NCBI RefSeq assembly: GCF_009467825.1
Contig: NZ_WIOK01000006.1
Span: 143,735 to 207,734 of the forward strand
Reading direction: 5' to 3'
Origin: Cyclobacterium xiamenense
Lineage (GTDB): Bacteria > Bacteroidota > Bacteroidia > Cytophagales > Cyclobacteriaceae
Length of the DNA stretch: 64,000 nt
The first letter of the stretch is position 1. Each line of letters opens with the position of its first letter. Positions 1 through 7,750 of this stretch are shown here, one piece after another. A program made the translations under genes and the position numbers. The notes below the pieces were generated by a model that was not told where the DNA came from, searched no databases, and saw only the letters and a list, made by a program, of their open reading frames with translations.

Positions 1-1
1 A

Positions 2-355
2 CGGAAGCTTCCGGAGAACGAACTGGAATTGATCCGCCATTTCAATGTACTAGTGGAGGAGCATTTCAAAACCTACCATCAGGTAAACGATTATGCAGAC
101 CTGATGCACCGCGCTCCAAAAACCCTCGCCAATATTTTTGCCCAGCAAGGCGACAAAAGTCCGCTGGAAATCATTCACGGCCGCATTGCTCTGGAAGCAA
201 AGCGCCTTTTATTGTATACCGAAAAGTCTTCCAAAGAGATTGGCTGGGAGCTGGGGTTCGAAGACCCCTCGCAATTCAACCGCTTTTTTAAAAAACAAAC
301 CAAGCTGCCTCCCCGGCAATTTCGGGAGCAGTTTTCTACCTATGCGTTTAAATAA
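2..355 (+). CDS. AraC-family transcriptional regulator, C-terminal part
   Basis: Only the 3' end lies in the window: the frame is open to the left edge, so the start is outside. The 117 visible residues hold the two helix-turn-helix units of the AraC/XylS DNA-binding domain. The first is around residues 30-75 (KTLANIF, then EAKRLLLYTEKSSKEIGWEL). The second carries the family signature FEDPSQFNRFFKKQTKLPP and the usual end PRQFRE. The ligand or sensor domain is not visible, so the effector and targets cannot be named. The gene ends cleanly at TAA, with no overlap with the next gene on the same strand 190 bp downstream. Confidence 0.9.
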   Translation, partial: RKLPENELELIRHFNVLVEEHFKTYHQVNDYADLMHRAPKTLANIFAQQGDKSPLEIIHGRIALEAKRLLLYTEKSSKEIGWELGFEDPSQFNRFFKKQTKLPPRQFREQFSTYAFK

Positions 356-485
356 AACCCAAGGGCATCCAATAGTAGCCAATGGCTCTTTTTTGACGCT
401 ATGCCAGATAGCTTTCGTGCATTCCGTGTAGGGAACCTGGGTGCCATTCCATTATAAATCAGCCTGTTAAATAAAATAAAAAAAT

Positions 486-515
486 TTGTTTCCCGGTTAG
501 GAAAAACTACTTTTA
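486..515 (+). promoter_or_regulatory. candidate Bacteroidota promoter for the enolase-superfamily gene
   Basis: A TTG (486-488) is followed after 19 bases by TACTTTTA (508-515). This matches the Bacteroidota sigma-A pattern of a -33 TTG and a -7 TAnnTTTG box with about 19 bases between them. It lies about 32 bases before the ATG at 548. The last base of the -7 box is A rather than G. Placement is by eye. Confidence 0.4.
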
Positions 516-547
516 CATAATACCATTCTATAAACTTTTCATTAGCC

Positions 548-1828
548 ATGAATCGGAAAACCTTTCTTAAACAAAGCCTGATTGCCGGCATGGGCTTTGC
601 CGCATCCAGAGAAGCGGCATTTGGTCGTTCCGCAGAACGCGTTGGTACGCAATTGTCCGCCCGCATTTCGGATGTGGAGACCTTTGTTCACCCCAAGGCA
701 CTTTTTGTAAAAATCACCACGAGTGACGGCGTATCGGGTTGGGGTGAAGGAGACCACGACAACACCCGGGTAATCGCTCAAATCATCCAGCAATTGGCCA
801 AACCCATCTTACTGGGTCAGGACCCGTTTGACAGCGAATACCTATGGCACGAGATTCTATACCAAAACGAAGACCTTGGCCTGTCGGGTGCCTTGTCGGG
901 TGCACTCGCCGGCATCGACAATGCCCTTTGGGACCTAAAGGGTAAGCTTACTCAATTGCCGGTCTATAAGTTGCTGGGAGGCGCTAAAATCGACAAAGTC
1001 AAGGTTTACGGAAGCTTTGGAGTAGGTAGTGGTAAGAAACGCATTTCCCCTGCAAAGGCTGCCGCCATTGCGGCCGGATTTGTTGAAAAAGGATACGATA
1101 CCGTCAAGCTGCGCATGCAGATACGGGTCCTTGATCGAAACCCGGATCCCGACCCCACCCTGAAGTTTGCCGAGGCAGTACGAGCAGCCATCGGCGATCA
1201 GGTAACCCTGTTTGTGGACTTTAACAACGGCTACACCTCTGGGGCAGCCATTCCGCTGATACGGGCCTTGCACGAAAGGTACAACGTGGCGCTGGTGGAA
1301 GAACCGGTGCACTACAAAGATTACCAGGGGCTGCAAAAATGCGTGGCTGTAAGTCCCGTAAAAATCGCCGCTGGAGAACACGATTTCAATCGCTGGGATT
1401 ACAGGCAATTGATCACGGAGGGGCAAGCGGATGTGCTGAATTTAGATGCGATCAAAGCGGGAGGAATCAGTGAATTAAAAAAGATCTCGGCGCTGGCCCA
1501 GGCCTTTGACCGGGAGATTATGTGCCACAATGCCCGCCCGACACTGGCCACCGCTGCCTCCCTGCATTTCATCGCCTCCACCTTCAACCCCGCACGGGTT
1601 CAGGAATACGCAGGCACCCGTCCAGAACTGGGATTGGATCCCTATTTTGAAAACGGACTTGAATTCAGCGACGGCTATTTGTATGTACCACAGCGTCCGG
1701 GCATCGGCTTGATACCCAACGAACGAATGATGAAAAAAGCGCCTATACGGAATAAGCAGGGCCGTCCATCTCCTTTCTTGAGAACGCCTTCGATCGTCAC
1801 TGCTGCAGTATCCGTAGGCATTTATTGA
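548..1828 (+). CDS. mandelate racemase/muconate lactonizing enzyme family protein (exported)
   Basis: A 426-residue member of the enolase superfamily, which abstracts the alpha-proton of a carboxylate substrate using a bound Mg2+. The N-terminal capping domain (about 38-150) is followed by the barrel. Likely metal ligands are D224 (LFVDFN), E251 or E252 (LVEEPV) and E277 (IAAGEH). K187-L-R189 sits where the KxK base motif is found. D300 and H327 (MCHNARP) fit the His-Asp dyad of the mandelate racemase subgroup. The N-terminus (NRKTFLK then a hydrophobic run) looks like a Tat signal with RK in place of RR, so export is likely but not certain. The substrate, probably a sugar acid or a similar hydroxy acid, cannot be read from the sequence. 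Confidence 0.88.
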   Translation: MNRKTFLKQSLIAGMGFAASREAAFGRSAERVGTQLSARISDVETFVHPKALFVKITTSDGVSGWGEGDHDNTRVIAQIIQQLAKPILLGQDPFDSEYLWHEILYQNEDLGLSGALSGALAGIDNALWDLKGKLTQLPVYKLLGGAKIDKVKVYGSFGVGSGKKRISPAKAAAIAAGFVEKGYDTVKLRMQIRVLDRNPDPDPTLKFAEAVRAAIGDQVTLFVDFNNGYTSGAAIPLIRALHERYNVALVEEPVHYKDYQGLQKCVAVSPVKIAAGEHDFNRWDYRQLITEGQADVLNLDAIKAGGISELKKISALAQAFDREIMCHNARPTLATAASLHFIASTFNPARVQEYAGTRPELGLDPYFENGLEFSDGYLYVPQRPGIGLIPNERMMKKAPIRNKQGRPSPFLRTPSIVTAAVSVGIY

Positions 1829-1847
1829 TTTTCTGGCCTGAAAATCC

Positions 1848-2600
1848 TTACTCGTTCAGGCGCCAATCGTACGCACTAAACGTAATTTTGGTAGTGGATT
1901 TTAATCCTATACGCGCATAGCGATTCAGAAAATCCACCAAGCTGCCCCTCCGGGTAAAATCTTCCTTAAACCAGGAAAAGATCGGTGAAATCTCCGAACG
2001 TTGGACGTCAAGTTTGTTACGACCGGGATCGTTGATAAAATCCCGCGCGGCCTCCTCCAGCTGTGCTTCCAGGTTTTCCGCCGTAAACGCACGATTAAGT
2101 AGTTTAGGACAGGATACAGAAGCGCAATTAATCGCGAAATGTATTCGGGGTTCCGCAAACTCCTTGCGCAAAATCTTGTGTTCGATTTCATCCAGGCTAG
2201 CCGGCTTCCCACCAATCTCAAAAAACTTCAGGTGCCAGACCGTATTGACCAGGGGAATTTCCAACGAGGGGCCGATATCCCGAATACTCTTTACGGGGTA
2301 GTGATCGATGATCAATTTGATCGTAAAGGCATTGTACGCATTGATCCAATACGCAAGTTGCTCCTGCTGCGACCAGGTCTTTCTATCCGGCGGGTTTTGT
2401 GCAAGCAGCTGCAGGTAATCTTCCAGTTTGACCCGATCCGAAATAAATCCCGGGTAATCCACGATTCCTTTTTCATTTACGTATTGCCTCAGCAAGGCAT
2501 CCCAGGACGCGTGAGCGGGCGGGCGCGTATTCTCTCCACCCAACTGGGAATTTCCACAGGCTACATTAACGAGAAAAAGGGCGAATAGGAGGAGTTTCAT
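1848..2600 (-). CDS. DUF547 domain lipoprotein
   Basis: A 250-residue protein with a lipoprotein signal (hydrophobic run ending LVNVAC-G, Cys15). The body is a DUF547 domain: YWINAYNAFTIKLI near residue 85, a SLDEIEHKILRKEF segment, and the Cys-containing FAINCASVSCPKL around residue 155. DUF547 proteins are widespread exported or lipid-anchored proteins in Bacteroidota and Proteobacteria, and their biochemical role is not established. It is transcribed towards the enolase-superfamily gene, with stops only 19 bp apart. Confidence 0.88.
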   Translation of the reverse strand: MKLLLFALFLVNVACGNSQLGGENTRPPAHASWDALLRQYVNEKGIVDYPGFISDRVKLEDYLQLLAQNPPDRKTWSQQEQLAYWINAYNAFTIKLIIDHYPVKSIRDIGPSLEIPLVNTVWHLKFFEIGGKPASLDEIEHKILRKEFAEPRIHFAINCASVSCPKLLNRAFTAENLEAQLEEAARDFINDPGRNKLDVQRSEISPIFSWFKEDFTRRGSLVDFLNRYARIGLKSTTKITFSAYDWRLNE

Positions 2601-2794
2601 GGTAGTCGGTTTTATAGGTGGTCAGCTTCGCAAAAGTCAACGTCTTTGATAACCCAATCCGGTATTCGATTTTGGCTGTAACGAAAGAGGTGTATTTTAC
2701 TTGCACTGATCTTGTCACAATCATCTTTATCTCACGAATACGGGCCGTTGATCTTTGGACCAGATTGGCACTGCTTCGCAACGCTTTTTATCGT

Positions 2795-3295
2795 TCAATA
2801 CACTTTCTCCCCTTTAGTTAGCCACATGCCCCACACCTTATTATAGGTATGTACCCGCTCCGTCGGTACAGCATCCGGCGTGACGACGGAATTCTCCTCA
2901 TTGACCCAGTGAAAAATGCCTCCATAGAGGTTGTACACATGTTGGTAACCGGCGGCTTTCAGTTTTTTGCCAATTTCCTGACTTCGGGCTCCAATGGAGC
3001 AATAGACGACGATGGTGTCACCCTTGGAAACTTCCGACACCGCTTCCATCGAAAAGGTTTCGTAGCCAACCCAACGGGCGGAAGGCAGATGACTGACAGC
3101 AAATTCTTCCCGTTCCCGGGTATCCAATAGCACCGCATCCTCCAGCAGGTCTTTTTGCTCGGGATAGACCAGGGGAAAATCCTTGTCGTACGTGGTCTTC
3201 AGCAAGGCCCTAAAGGGAAGGCTCTGAGAAAAAACCGGAGCCGCAAAAAAAACCAGGGCCAGAAAACCGAGTATTCGTGGGAAGGAACTGTACAT
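2795..3295 (-). CDS. exported rhodanese-like sulfurtransferase
   Basis: A single rhodanese domain of about 115 residues behind a signal peptide. The preferred start is the ATG at 3295, which gives MYSSFPRILGFLALVFFAAP...FSQ; the frame stays open upstream but those residues are charged. Rhodanese features are LLDTREREEF, SHLPSARWVGY and the active-site loop VVYCSIGARS with the catalytic Cys, then YNLYGGIFHW. It would transfer sulfane sulfur or sense redox state in the periplasm. The natural donor and acceptor are unknown. The DinB-like gene lies upstream on the same strand, 72 bp away. Confidence 0.88.
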   Translation of the reverse strand: MYSSFPRILGFLALVFFAAPVFSQSLPFRALLKTTYDKDFPLVYPEQKDLLEDAVLLDTREREEFAVSHLPSARWVGYETFSMEAVSEVSKGDTIVVYCSIGARSQEIGKKLKAAGYQHVYNLYGGIFHWVNEENSVVTPDAVPTERVHTYNKVWGMWLTKGEKVY

Positions 3296-3367
3296 GCAAT
3301 TTAAACATCGGTCTCCTGTCAAAAATTCATCAAATCATGGGAGAAAGCACCTTTTTTACCGAAAAAT

Positions 3368-3883
3368 TTACCAACCAACGTAGCCAGGAGCCGGCACGTC
3401 CTTCATCCGAAGGTAGACCAAACATTGTGCCCGGTGATGGGCCTGGTGGTCCCGCAACAGGTAAAAAATATTCTCCTTGGTCATGGACACGCCCCCAAAT
3501 TCTATCGCTTCATGTAATAGGGAATCGGAGGCATTTTGGATCAAGTCCAACACATAGGCATTTGCCCGATCCAGAGCATCCATTACATCTGCTTTTTTGA
3601 AGCCGATAGCATCCTCTTTCCGGTAAAAGGTTTTTCGGTCGCCGGTGATGCGCGAAGTCAGCATGCTGATATTATCCACCACGTGTAGCCATTGTTCCTG
3701 AAAAGACATGGCTTCGTCCGTAGGTCTAAAATCATAAGCAGCCTCGGGCATGGCTTCCGCCACGGCTTTCGAATAGTTCAGGTTTCGTTGCCAGACGTCG
3801 GCATACTGCATTCTAAAATATTCCTGCGCCGGTAGATTTGTTCCAGTCATAAGCAATAGCAGTACCATCCATCGAAACACCAT
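3368..3883 (-). CDS. exported DinB-superfamily four-helix protein
   Basis: A DinB/YfiT-type four-helix-bundle protein. The three metal-binding histidines expected of the family are visible: one in EQWLHVVDN and two in the DHQAHHRAQ segment near the C-terminus. The ATG at 3883 is preferred because it begins a signal peptide (MVFRWMVLLLLMTGTNLPAQ), giving 171 residues; the frame extends 20 codons upstream without similarity to a signal. DinB proteins include thiol-dependent transferases and metal-dependent enzymes, so the reaction is not predictable here. Confidence 0.85.
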   Translation of the reverse strand: MVFRWMVLLLLMTGTNLPAQEYFRMQYADVWQRNLNYSKAVAEAMPEAAYDFRPTDEAMSFQEQWLHVVDNISMLTSRITGDRKTFYRKEDAIGFKKADVMDALDRANAYVLDLIQNASDSLLHEAIEFGGVSMTKENIFYLLRDHQAHHRAQCLVYLRMKDVPAPGYVGW

Positions 3884-4141
3884 ATTTCCGCGGGTTTGTT
3901 GGGATGCAATAAACCGAACTTTCAAGAAAAAACCAATTTCCACAGGTTCAGAAATGAAATCTTACCTGCCGTATTTACCGAAAAGCCAATGGATTGTGCT
4001 ATTTGCCTTTCCAGGGTGCTTCACGATGCTTTCCTCCTTCTGCGCCCTTTTCCCGCCGAATCGGTATTCGGCATACAAAAGGCCAAAGTGAAGCAAAACC
4101 ACAGCCGGTAAAACACCGTTAACGAATAATAAAACTAGCAC

Positions 4142-5008
4142 ATGAGGAATCCACGCGTCTGCCTGGCAGGCTTTGTCATCGCATTGCTTGGCATCTGCAC
4201 CGGTTGCTTCTCGTTCCGGGAAAGTGACCGAACCCTCCACCGTACCATGGCAAGAGAAGGACTGGCCTACGAGATTCATTACGACCCCTCCGATTCGCTT
4301 CGCTGGCTTTGGTACAAGCATGAAAAACCCGAGGCGCCTGTGTTACTTTTTATTCACGGAGCGCCGGGCTCCTCCTCCTCGTTTTTATCCTACCTGAAAA
4401 ACGAGCGCTTGCGGGAGGCCTATTCCCTGCTTGTTGTAGACCGCCCAGGATATGGGTACTCGGAATACGGGAGCTACCGGCCCATTCCAAAACAGTACCA
4501 GGCCATCCAACGTATCCTGGAACTATCCGGAATTACCGACAACGTGGTCACCATTGGGCATTCTTTTGGCGGCACCATTTCCGGGTACATCGCCATTCAC
4601 AACCCCGACTGGTTGGCCGGAACAGTGATGATTGCACCGGCCATTGACCCCGAGCAGGAAAAATACCTCTGGTTTGGCAAACTGGCACTGTATCCCGCTA
4701 CCCGGTGGATGGCACCACGATCCCTCCGGGTAGCCGCAGACGAAAAATACAGCCACGAAGAAGAATTACATTCGTTTATAGACGATTGGCACCGAATTCA
4801 TAAACCGGTGCTGCATATCCACGGGGATGCGGACGGCCTGGTTCCCTACGGAAATGTAACCTTTTCGCAAAAAAAGATCCCCAGCGAATGGCTGGAAGTA
4901 AAAACCATCGAAAATAAAGGACACCTGATCCCCTTCACCGAACGGGAAACAATGATTGATGAAATCATCCGCTTCGTTTCAACGCTAGATACTACCCAAA
5001 CTCCCTAA
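4142..5008 (+). CDS. alpha/beta-hydrolase lipoprotein
   Basis: A 288-residue alpha/beta-hydrolase with a lipoprotein signal (LLGICTGC, Cys22). The oxyanion region is HGAPGSS near residue 72. The nucleophile elbow is GHSFGG (Ser141). The likely acid is Asp229 or Asp231 in HGDADGLVP, and the His is His261 in NKGHLIPF, so the triad is complete. It is probably an envelope-anchored esterase, lipase or peptidase; the substrate is not predictable. A GC-rich hairpin lies about 80 bp downstream. Confidence 0.88.
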   Translation: MRNPRVCLAGFVIALLGICTGCFSFRESDRTLHRTMAREGLAYEIHYDPSDSLRWLWYKHEKPEAPVLLFIHGAPGSSSSFLSYLKNERLREAYSLLVVDRPGYGYSEYGSYRPIPKQYQAIQRILELSGITDNVVTIGHSFGGTISGYIAIHNPDWLAGTVMIAPAIDPEQEKYLWFGKLALYPATRWMAPRSLRVAADEKYSHEEELHSFIDDWHRIHKPVLHIHGDADGLVPYGNVTFSQKKIPSEWLEVKTIENKGHLIPFTERETMIDEIIRFVSTLDTTQTP

Positions 5009-5085
5009 GTGTTTTCGCCTCTTGTACCATTTTCCTGGCCTTTTTTAACCGCTATTTCATTTTTTGGGAATAATTGACAAGTGAA

Positions 5086-5113
5086 AGGGCGGTATTGTCA
5101 TTTTTCCCGCCCT
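5086..5113. promoter_or_regulatory. 7-bp inverted repeat between hydrolase and AhpD-like gene
   Basis: AGGGCGG (5086-5092) and CCGCCCT (5107-5113) form a perfect 7-bp stem with a 14-base loop. No T-tract follows on the plus strand, so it is a weak terminator at best. It lies 50 bp before the AhpD-like start and could be an operator. This is a structural observation only. Confidence 0.3.
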
Positions 5114-5162
5114 CCCTTTACGTCAACTTTGTCGCATCAAAAAAACAAAACAACAGAAAACC

Positions 5163-5702
5163 ATGCGTACCATTAAATTTGACGTACCAACTAAATCAAC
5201 TGTGAGTCTCGAAAACAAGGCCATTTTGGAGAAAATTGAAGCCGGTGTGGGATTCATCCCCAACATTTACGCCACCTATGCGCTGTCGGGCACTGCCCTG
5301 GGCAGGTATACGGCATTTGCCAATGGCAAAACCAGTCTGAATAACAAGGAAAAAGAGGTCGTCAACTTGGTGGTTAGCCAGGTAAACGGCTGCACCTATT
5401 GCCTCGCCGCGCACACGGCCATCGGTAAAATGAATGGATTTTCCGAAGCGGAAATCCTGGAACTACGAAAAGGGACCGCTGCGTTTCATCCGAAATTCGA
5501 TGCCCTGGCAAAGCTGGCCAAATCGATCATGGAAAACGCCGGAAAAATAGATGACACGGTTCTGGAAAATTTCTTTGAGGCCGGATATACCAAGGAAAAC
5601 CTGGTAGATACCATTGTCGCCATTGGCGAAAAAGCAATTACCAATATGCTTCATAACGTGACCAACGTTCCCGTGGATTTTCCGGAAGCAGCCCCCTTGT
5701 GA
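5163..5702 (+). CDS. carboxymuconolactone decarboxylase / AhpD-like protein
   Basis: A 179-residue all-helical protein of the AhpD/CMD family. The redox core is seen as E65 (KEKEVV), then C77-T-Y-C80 and H84 (NGCTYCLAAHT), matching the peroxidase-associated relay E...CxxC...H. It lacks a signal peptide, so it acts in the cytoplasm, probably as a thiol-disulfide or peroxide-handling protein. The hydrolase-OsmC fusion encoded 290 bp downstream, also with a peroxidase-type domain, supports an oxidative-stress setting (inference). Confidence 0.9.
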   Translation: MRTIKFDVPTKSTVSLENKAILEKIEAGVGFIPNIYATYALSGTALGRYTAFANGKTSLNNKEKEVVNLVVSQVNGCTYCLAAHTAIGKMNGFSEAEILELRKGTAAFHPKFDALAKLAKSIMENAGKIDDTVLENFFEAGYTKENLVDTIVAIGEKAITNMLHNVTNVPVDFPEAAPL

Positions 5703-5738
5703 TACGTCCAAGAGCATCCTCACATAAATCCATTCCTT

Positions 5739-5906
5739 ATGCAACCATTTGGTTGGAAGAACACAATCATCTCCGGCATTATCGGTACGGTGGTGTTCGA
5801 TGTAATCGGTTTGCTTTTGCGATATGGGGTAGTTGTCGTTGCGTATAATGTCATTATCCACAGGAATTTGTTTCCTATTCGGGAAAAAAACCTCAGTTTT
5901 ACTTGA
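5739..5906 (+). pseudogene. 55-codon remnant of a membrane protein (possible)
   Basis: An ATG-started frame of 55 codons begins MQPFGWKNTIISGIIGTV and continues VFDVIGLLL, which reads like the first transmembrane helix of a larger integral membrane protein. After residue 27 the sequence becomes a valine-rich run and then charged residues, unlike a second helix. It stops 19 bp before a strong terminator. It may be a decayed or truncated gene, or a genuine single-pass mini-protein. I cannot name a family with confidence. Confidence 0.35.
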
Positions 5907-5924
5907 AAACAAGGAAACAGCAAC

Positions 5925-5971
5925 GGAAATTCCGGAAAGCATCCTTTTACTTGTCCGGAATTTCCTTTTTT
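5925..5971 (+). terminator. strong intrinsic terminator
   Basis: GGAAATTCCGGA (5925-5936) and TCCGGAATTTCC (5954-5965) form a perfect 12-bp stem with a 17-base loop, followed at once by six T residues (5966-5971). It ends the AhpD-like transcription unit. The ATG of the next gene on the same strand is only 25 bp further on, leaving almost no room for a separate promoter. Confidence 0.8.
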
Positions 5972-5995
5972 GTAATCCGAATTAACGATACACGC

Positions 5996-7204
5996 ATGAA
6001 AAAAGAACGCGTACAGTTTAAAAACAGGGAGGGAATCGAACTCGCTGCCTTTATCTACCACCCACTGGATCGGCATCCCAGGTTTTTTGCCTTGTTTGCC
6101 CATTGTTTTACGTGTAACAAGAACCTGAACGCCGTACAAAACATCTGCAACACCCTATCACAAATGGGGGTAGCCGTCATGAGCCTGGACTTCACCGGAC
6201 TGGGAAGCAGTAAAGGTAGCTTTGAAAACACCAACTTTTCTTCCAATATCAGCGATCTGCTAGATGCCTCGGACTATTTGAAAGCGCGCTATCAGGCGCC
6301 TTCCCTATTGATTGGACACTCCTTTGGCGGAGCTGCCGCTATTTTCGCTGCCGGGTCCCTGCCGACGGTCAAAGCGCTGGTCACCATCGGAAGTCCTTCC
6401 GACCCCAAACACATCGCCCACCTGTTTGACGATCATTTAGAGGCAATCGAGACAGAGGGCGCTTCCCGGGTGAATATTGGCGGAAGGGGTTTTCGCATCC
6501 ATAAGTCATTTGTAGCGGATCTTCAGGAGAAGGACCTGGGTGCATTTCTGGCCCAACTCAGAAAACCCATTTTGATTCTTCATTCACCACAAGACACCGT
6601 TGTCGCCCTACAGCATGCGGCAAGACTCTACGAACATGCCTTCCATCCCAAAAGTTTTGTTTCCCTGGACGGAGCCGATCACCTGCTATCAAACTCCACT
6701 GATAGCGCGTACGTGGGTGAAATAATTAGCACCTGGGCAAAAAAATACATCCCGGCACCGGTGGTGCCCAACGATACCAAGGGCCACGAAGTAGCCGTTC
6801 GGCTAGCCGGGCAGGGGTATACTTCAGAGGTTAAGACCCCCTACCATCACCTGCTGGCCGATGAGCCGGAATCGGTAGGCGGGGATAATCTGGGACCTAC
6901 ACCCTACGATTTACTGATGGCAGCCCTGGGCACCTGTACCGCCATGACCTTGCAGATGTACGCCCAACGGAAAAACTGGTCGCTAGAGGAGGTGAACGTG
7001 TATCTGGATCACGATAAAGTGCACCGAAAAGATGGGGATCATGTGGAAGACAAAAACTCCAAAGTAAGTCGCTTTACCCGAAGCTTGCTCATCAGCGGAG
7101 ATTTGGATGAGGCACAGCGTAACCGCTTGCTGGAAATTGCCAATAAGTGTCCGGTTCACCGGACACTGGAAGACGATATCCTCATCGAAACCCGGTTTAA
7201 ATAA
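5996..7204 (+). CDS. bifunctional alpha/beta-hydrolase / OsmC-family protein
   Basis: A 402-residue fusion. Residues 1-250 are an alpha/beta-hydrolase with nucleophile Ser109 (IGHSFGG), Asp200 (SPQDTVV) and His229 (GADHLL). Residues 260-402 are an OsmC/Ohr-type domain with both peroxidase cysteines, Cys314 (LGTCTAMT) and Cys385 (NKCPVHRTL). This architecture recurs in bacteria. The OsmC part would reduce organic hydroperoxides by its Cys pair; the hydrolase part may process peroxidised esters (inference). The ATG at 5996 is chosen because 31 upstream codons in the same frame lie inside the terminator hairpin. No signal peptide is seen, so it is cytoplasmic. Confidence 0.92.
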   Translation: MKKERVQFKNREGIELAAFIYHPLDRHPRFFALFAHCFTCNKNLNAVQNICNTLSQMGVAVMSLDFTGLGSSKGSFENTNFSSNISDLLDASDYLKARYQAPSLLIGHSFGGAAAIFAAGSLPTVKALVTIGSPSDPKHIAHLFDDHLEAIETEGASRVNIGGRGFRIHKSFVADLQEKDLGAFLAQLRKPILILHSPQDTVVALQHAARLYEHAFHPKSFVSLDGADHLLSNSTDSAYVGEIISTWAKKYIPAPVVPNDTKGHEVAVRLAGQGYTSEVKTPYHHLLADEPESVGGDNLGPTPYDLLMAALGTCTAMTLQMYAQRKNWSLEEVNVYLDHDKVHRKDGDHVEDKNSKVSRFTRSLLISGDLDEAQRNRLLEIANKCPVHRTLEDDILIETRFK

Positions 7205-7439
7205 CGGGTTAGTCGGGTTTGGTCCCTTGCGGTATTGACCAAAATCGTACCGACACCCTGTTCAACTATCCGGCCATTGGTAGTGCAGGGTAACAATTGA
7301 TCGCTGAAAGTGATCGGTGTCACACAAATGCACCGAAAGAATTGCCTAAATTTAGCTAACAATCGACCTGATAGTCAACCAACTGCTGGCATTTCCGGTA
7401 GATTCAAAACCTTTATAAAAACCAAAAATCCATTGTGTC

Positions 7440-7649
7440 ATGAAAAAGAATATGGGAACCATCGACCGGGTATTGCGGACGCTAATCGCCATTGTCGCCC
7501 TTTACCTGTATTTCACCGGTGCGGTTTCGGCCACCCTGGGGCTGGTATTTATTGCCATAGCGGCCGTCTTTCTGCTAACCAGCTTGGTAAGCTTCTGTCC
7601 GCTGTATACCCTCTTCGGGATAAAAACCTGTGCTACCAAAGAAAGTTAG
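7440..7649 (+). CDS. DUF2892 small inner-membrane protein
   Basis: A 69-residue protein matching DUF2892: the start KNMGTIDRVLRTLIAIV, two hydrophobic helices (about 13-30 and 33-52), and the conserved end FCPLYTLFGIKTC. Such proteins occur alone or fused to rhodanese domains (as in YgaP). It probably sits in the inner membrane; its function is unknown. It ends about 70 bp before a bidirectional terminator shared with the metalloprotease gene. Confidence 0.88.
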   Translation: MKKNMGTIDRVLRTLIAIVALYLYFTGAVSATLGLVFIAIAAVFLLTSLVSFCPLYTLFGIKTCATKES

Positions 7650-7717
7650 CCTATCCTTTTTCAGGTAGGACCGGAACGATTACCCCGGGAAGGGTATCTT
7701 CGTCACCCGGTAAAATG

Positions 7718-7748
7718 AAAGGCTGCCTTCCGGATGGAGGCAGCCTTT
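7718..7748. terminator. bidirectional terminator between convergent genes
   Basis: AAAGGCTGCCT (7718-7728) and AGGCAGCCTTT (7738-7748) form a perfect 11-bp stem with a 9-base loop. It starts 2 bases past the metalloprotease stop on the minus strand and follows the DUF2892 gene on the plus strand. The A/T stem ends give short U-runs in either direction. Confidence 0.65.
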
Positions 7749-7750
7749 AC

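Noticed and set aside
3962..4321. 119-codon minus-strand open frame overlapping the alpha/beta-hydrolase start
   Set aside because: It overlaps the well-supported hydrolase gene and its composition and residues show no family.
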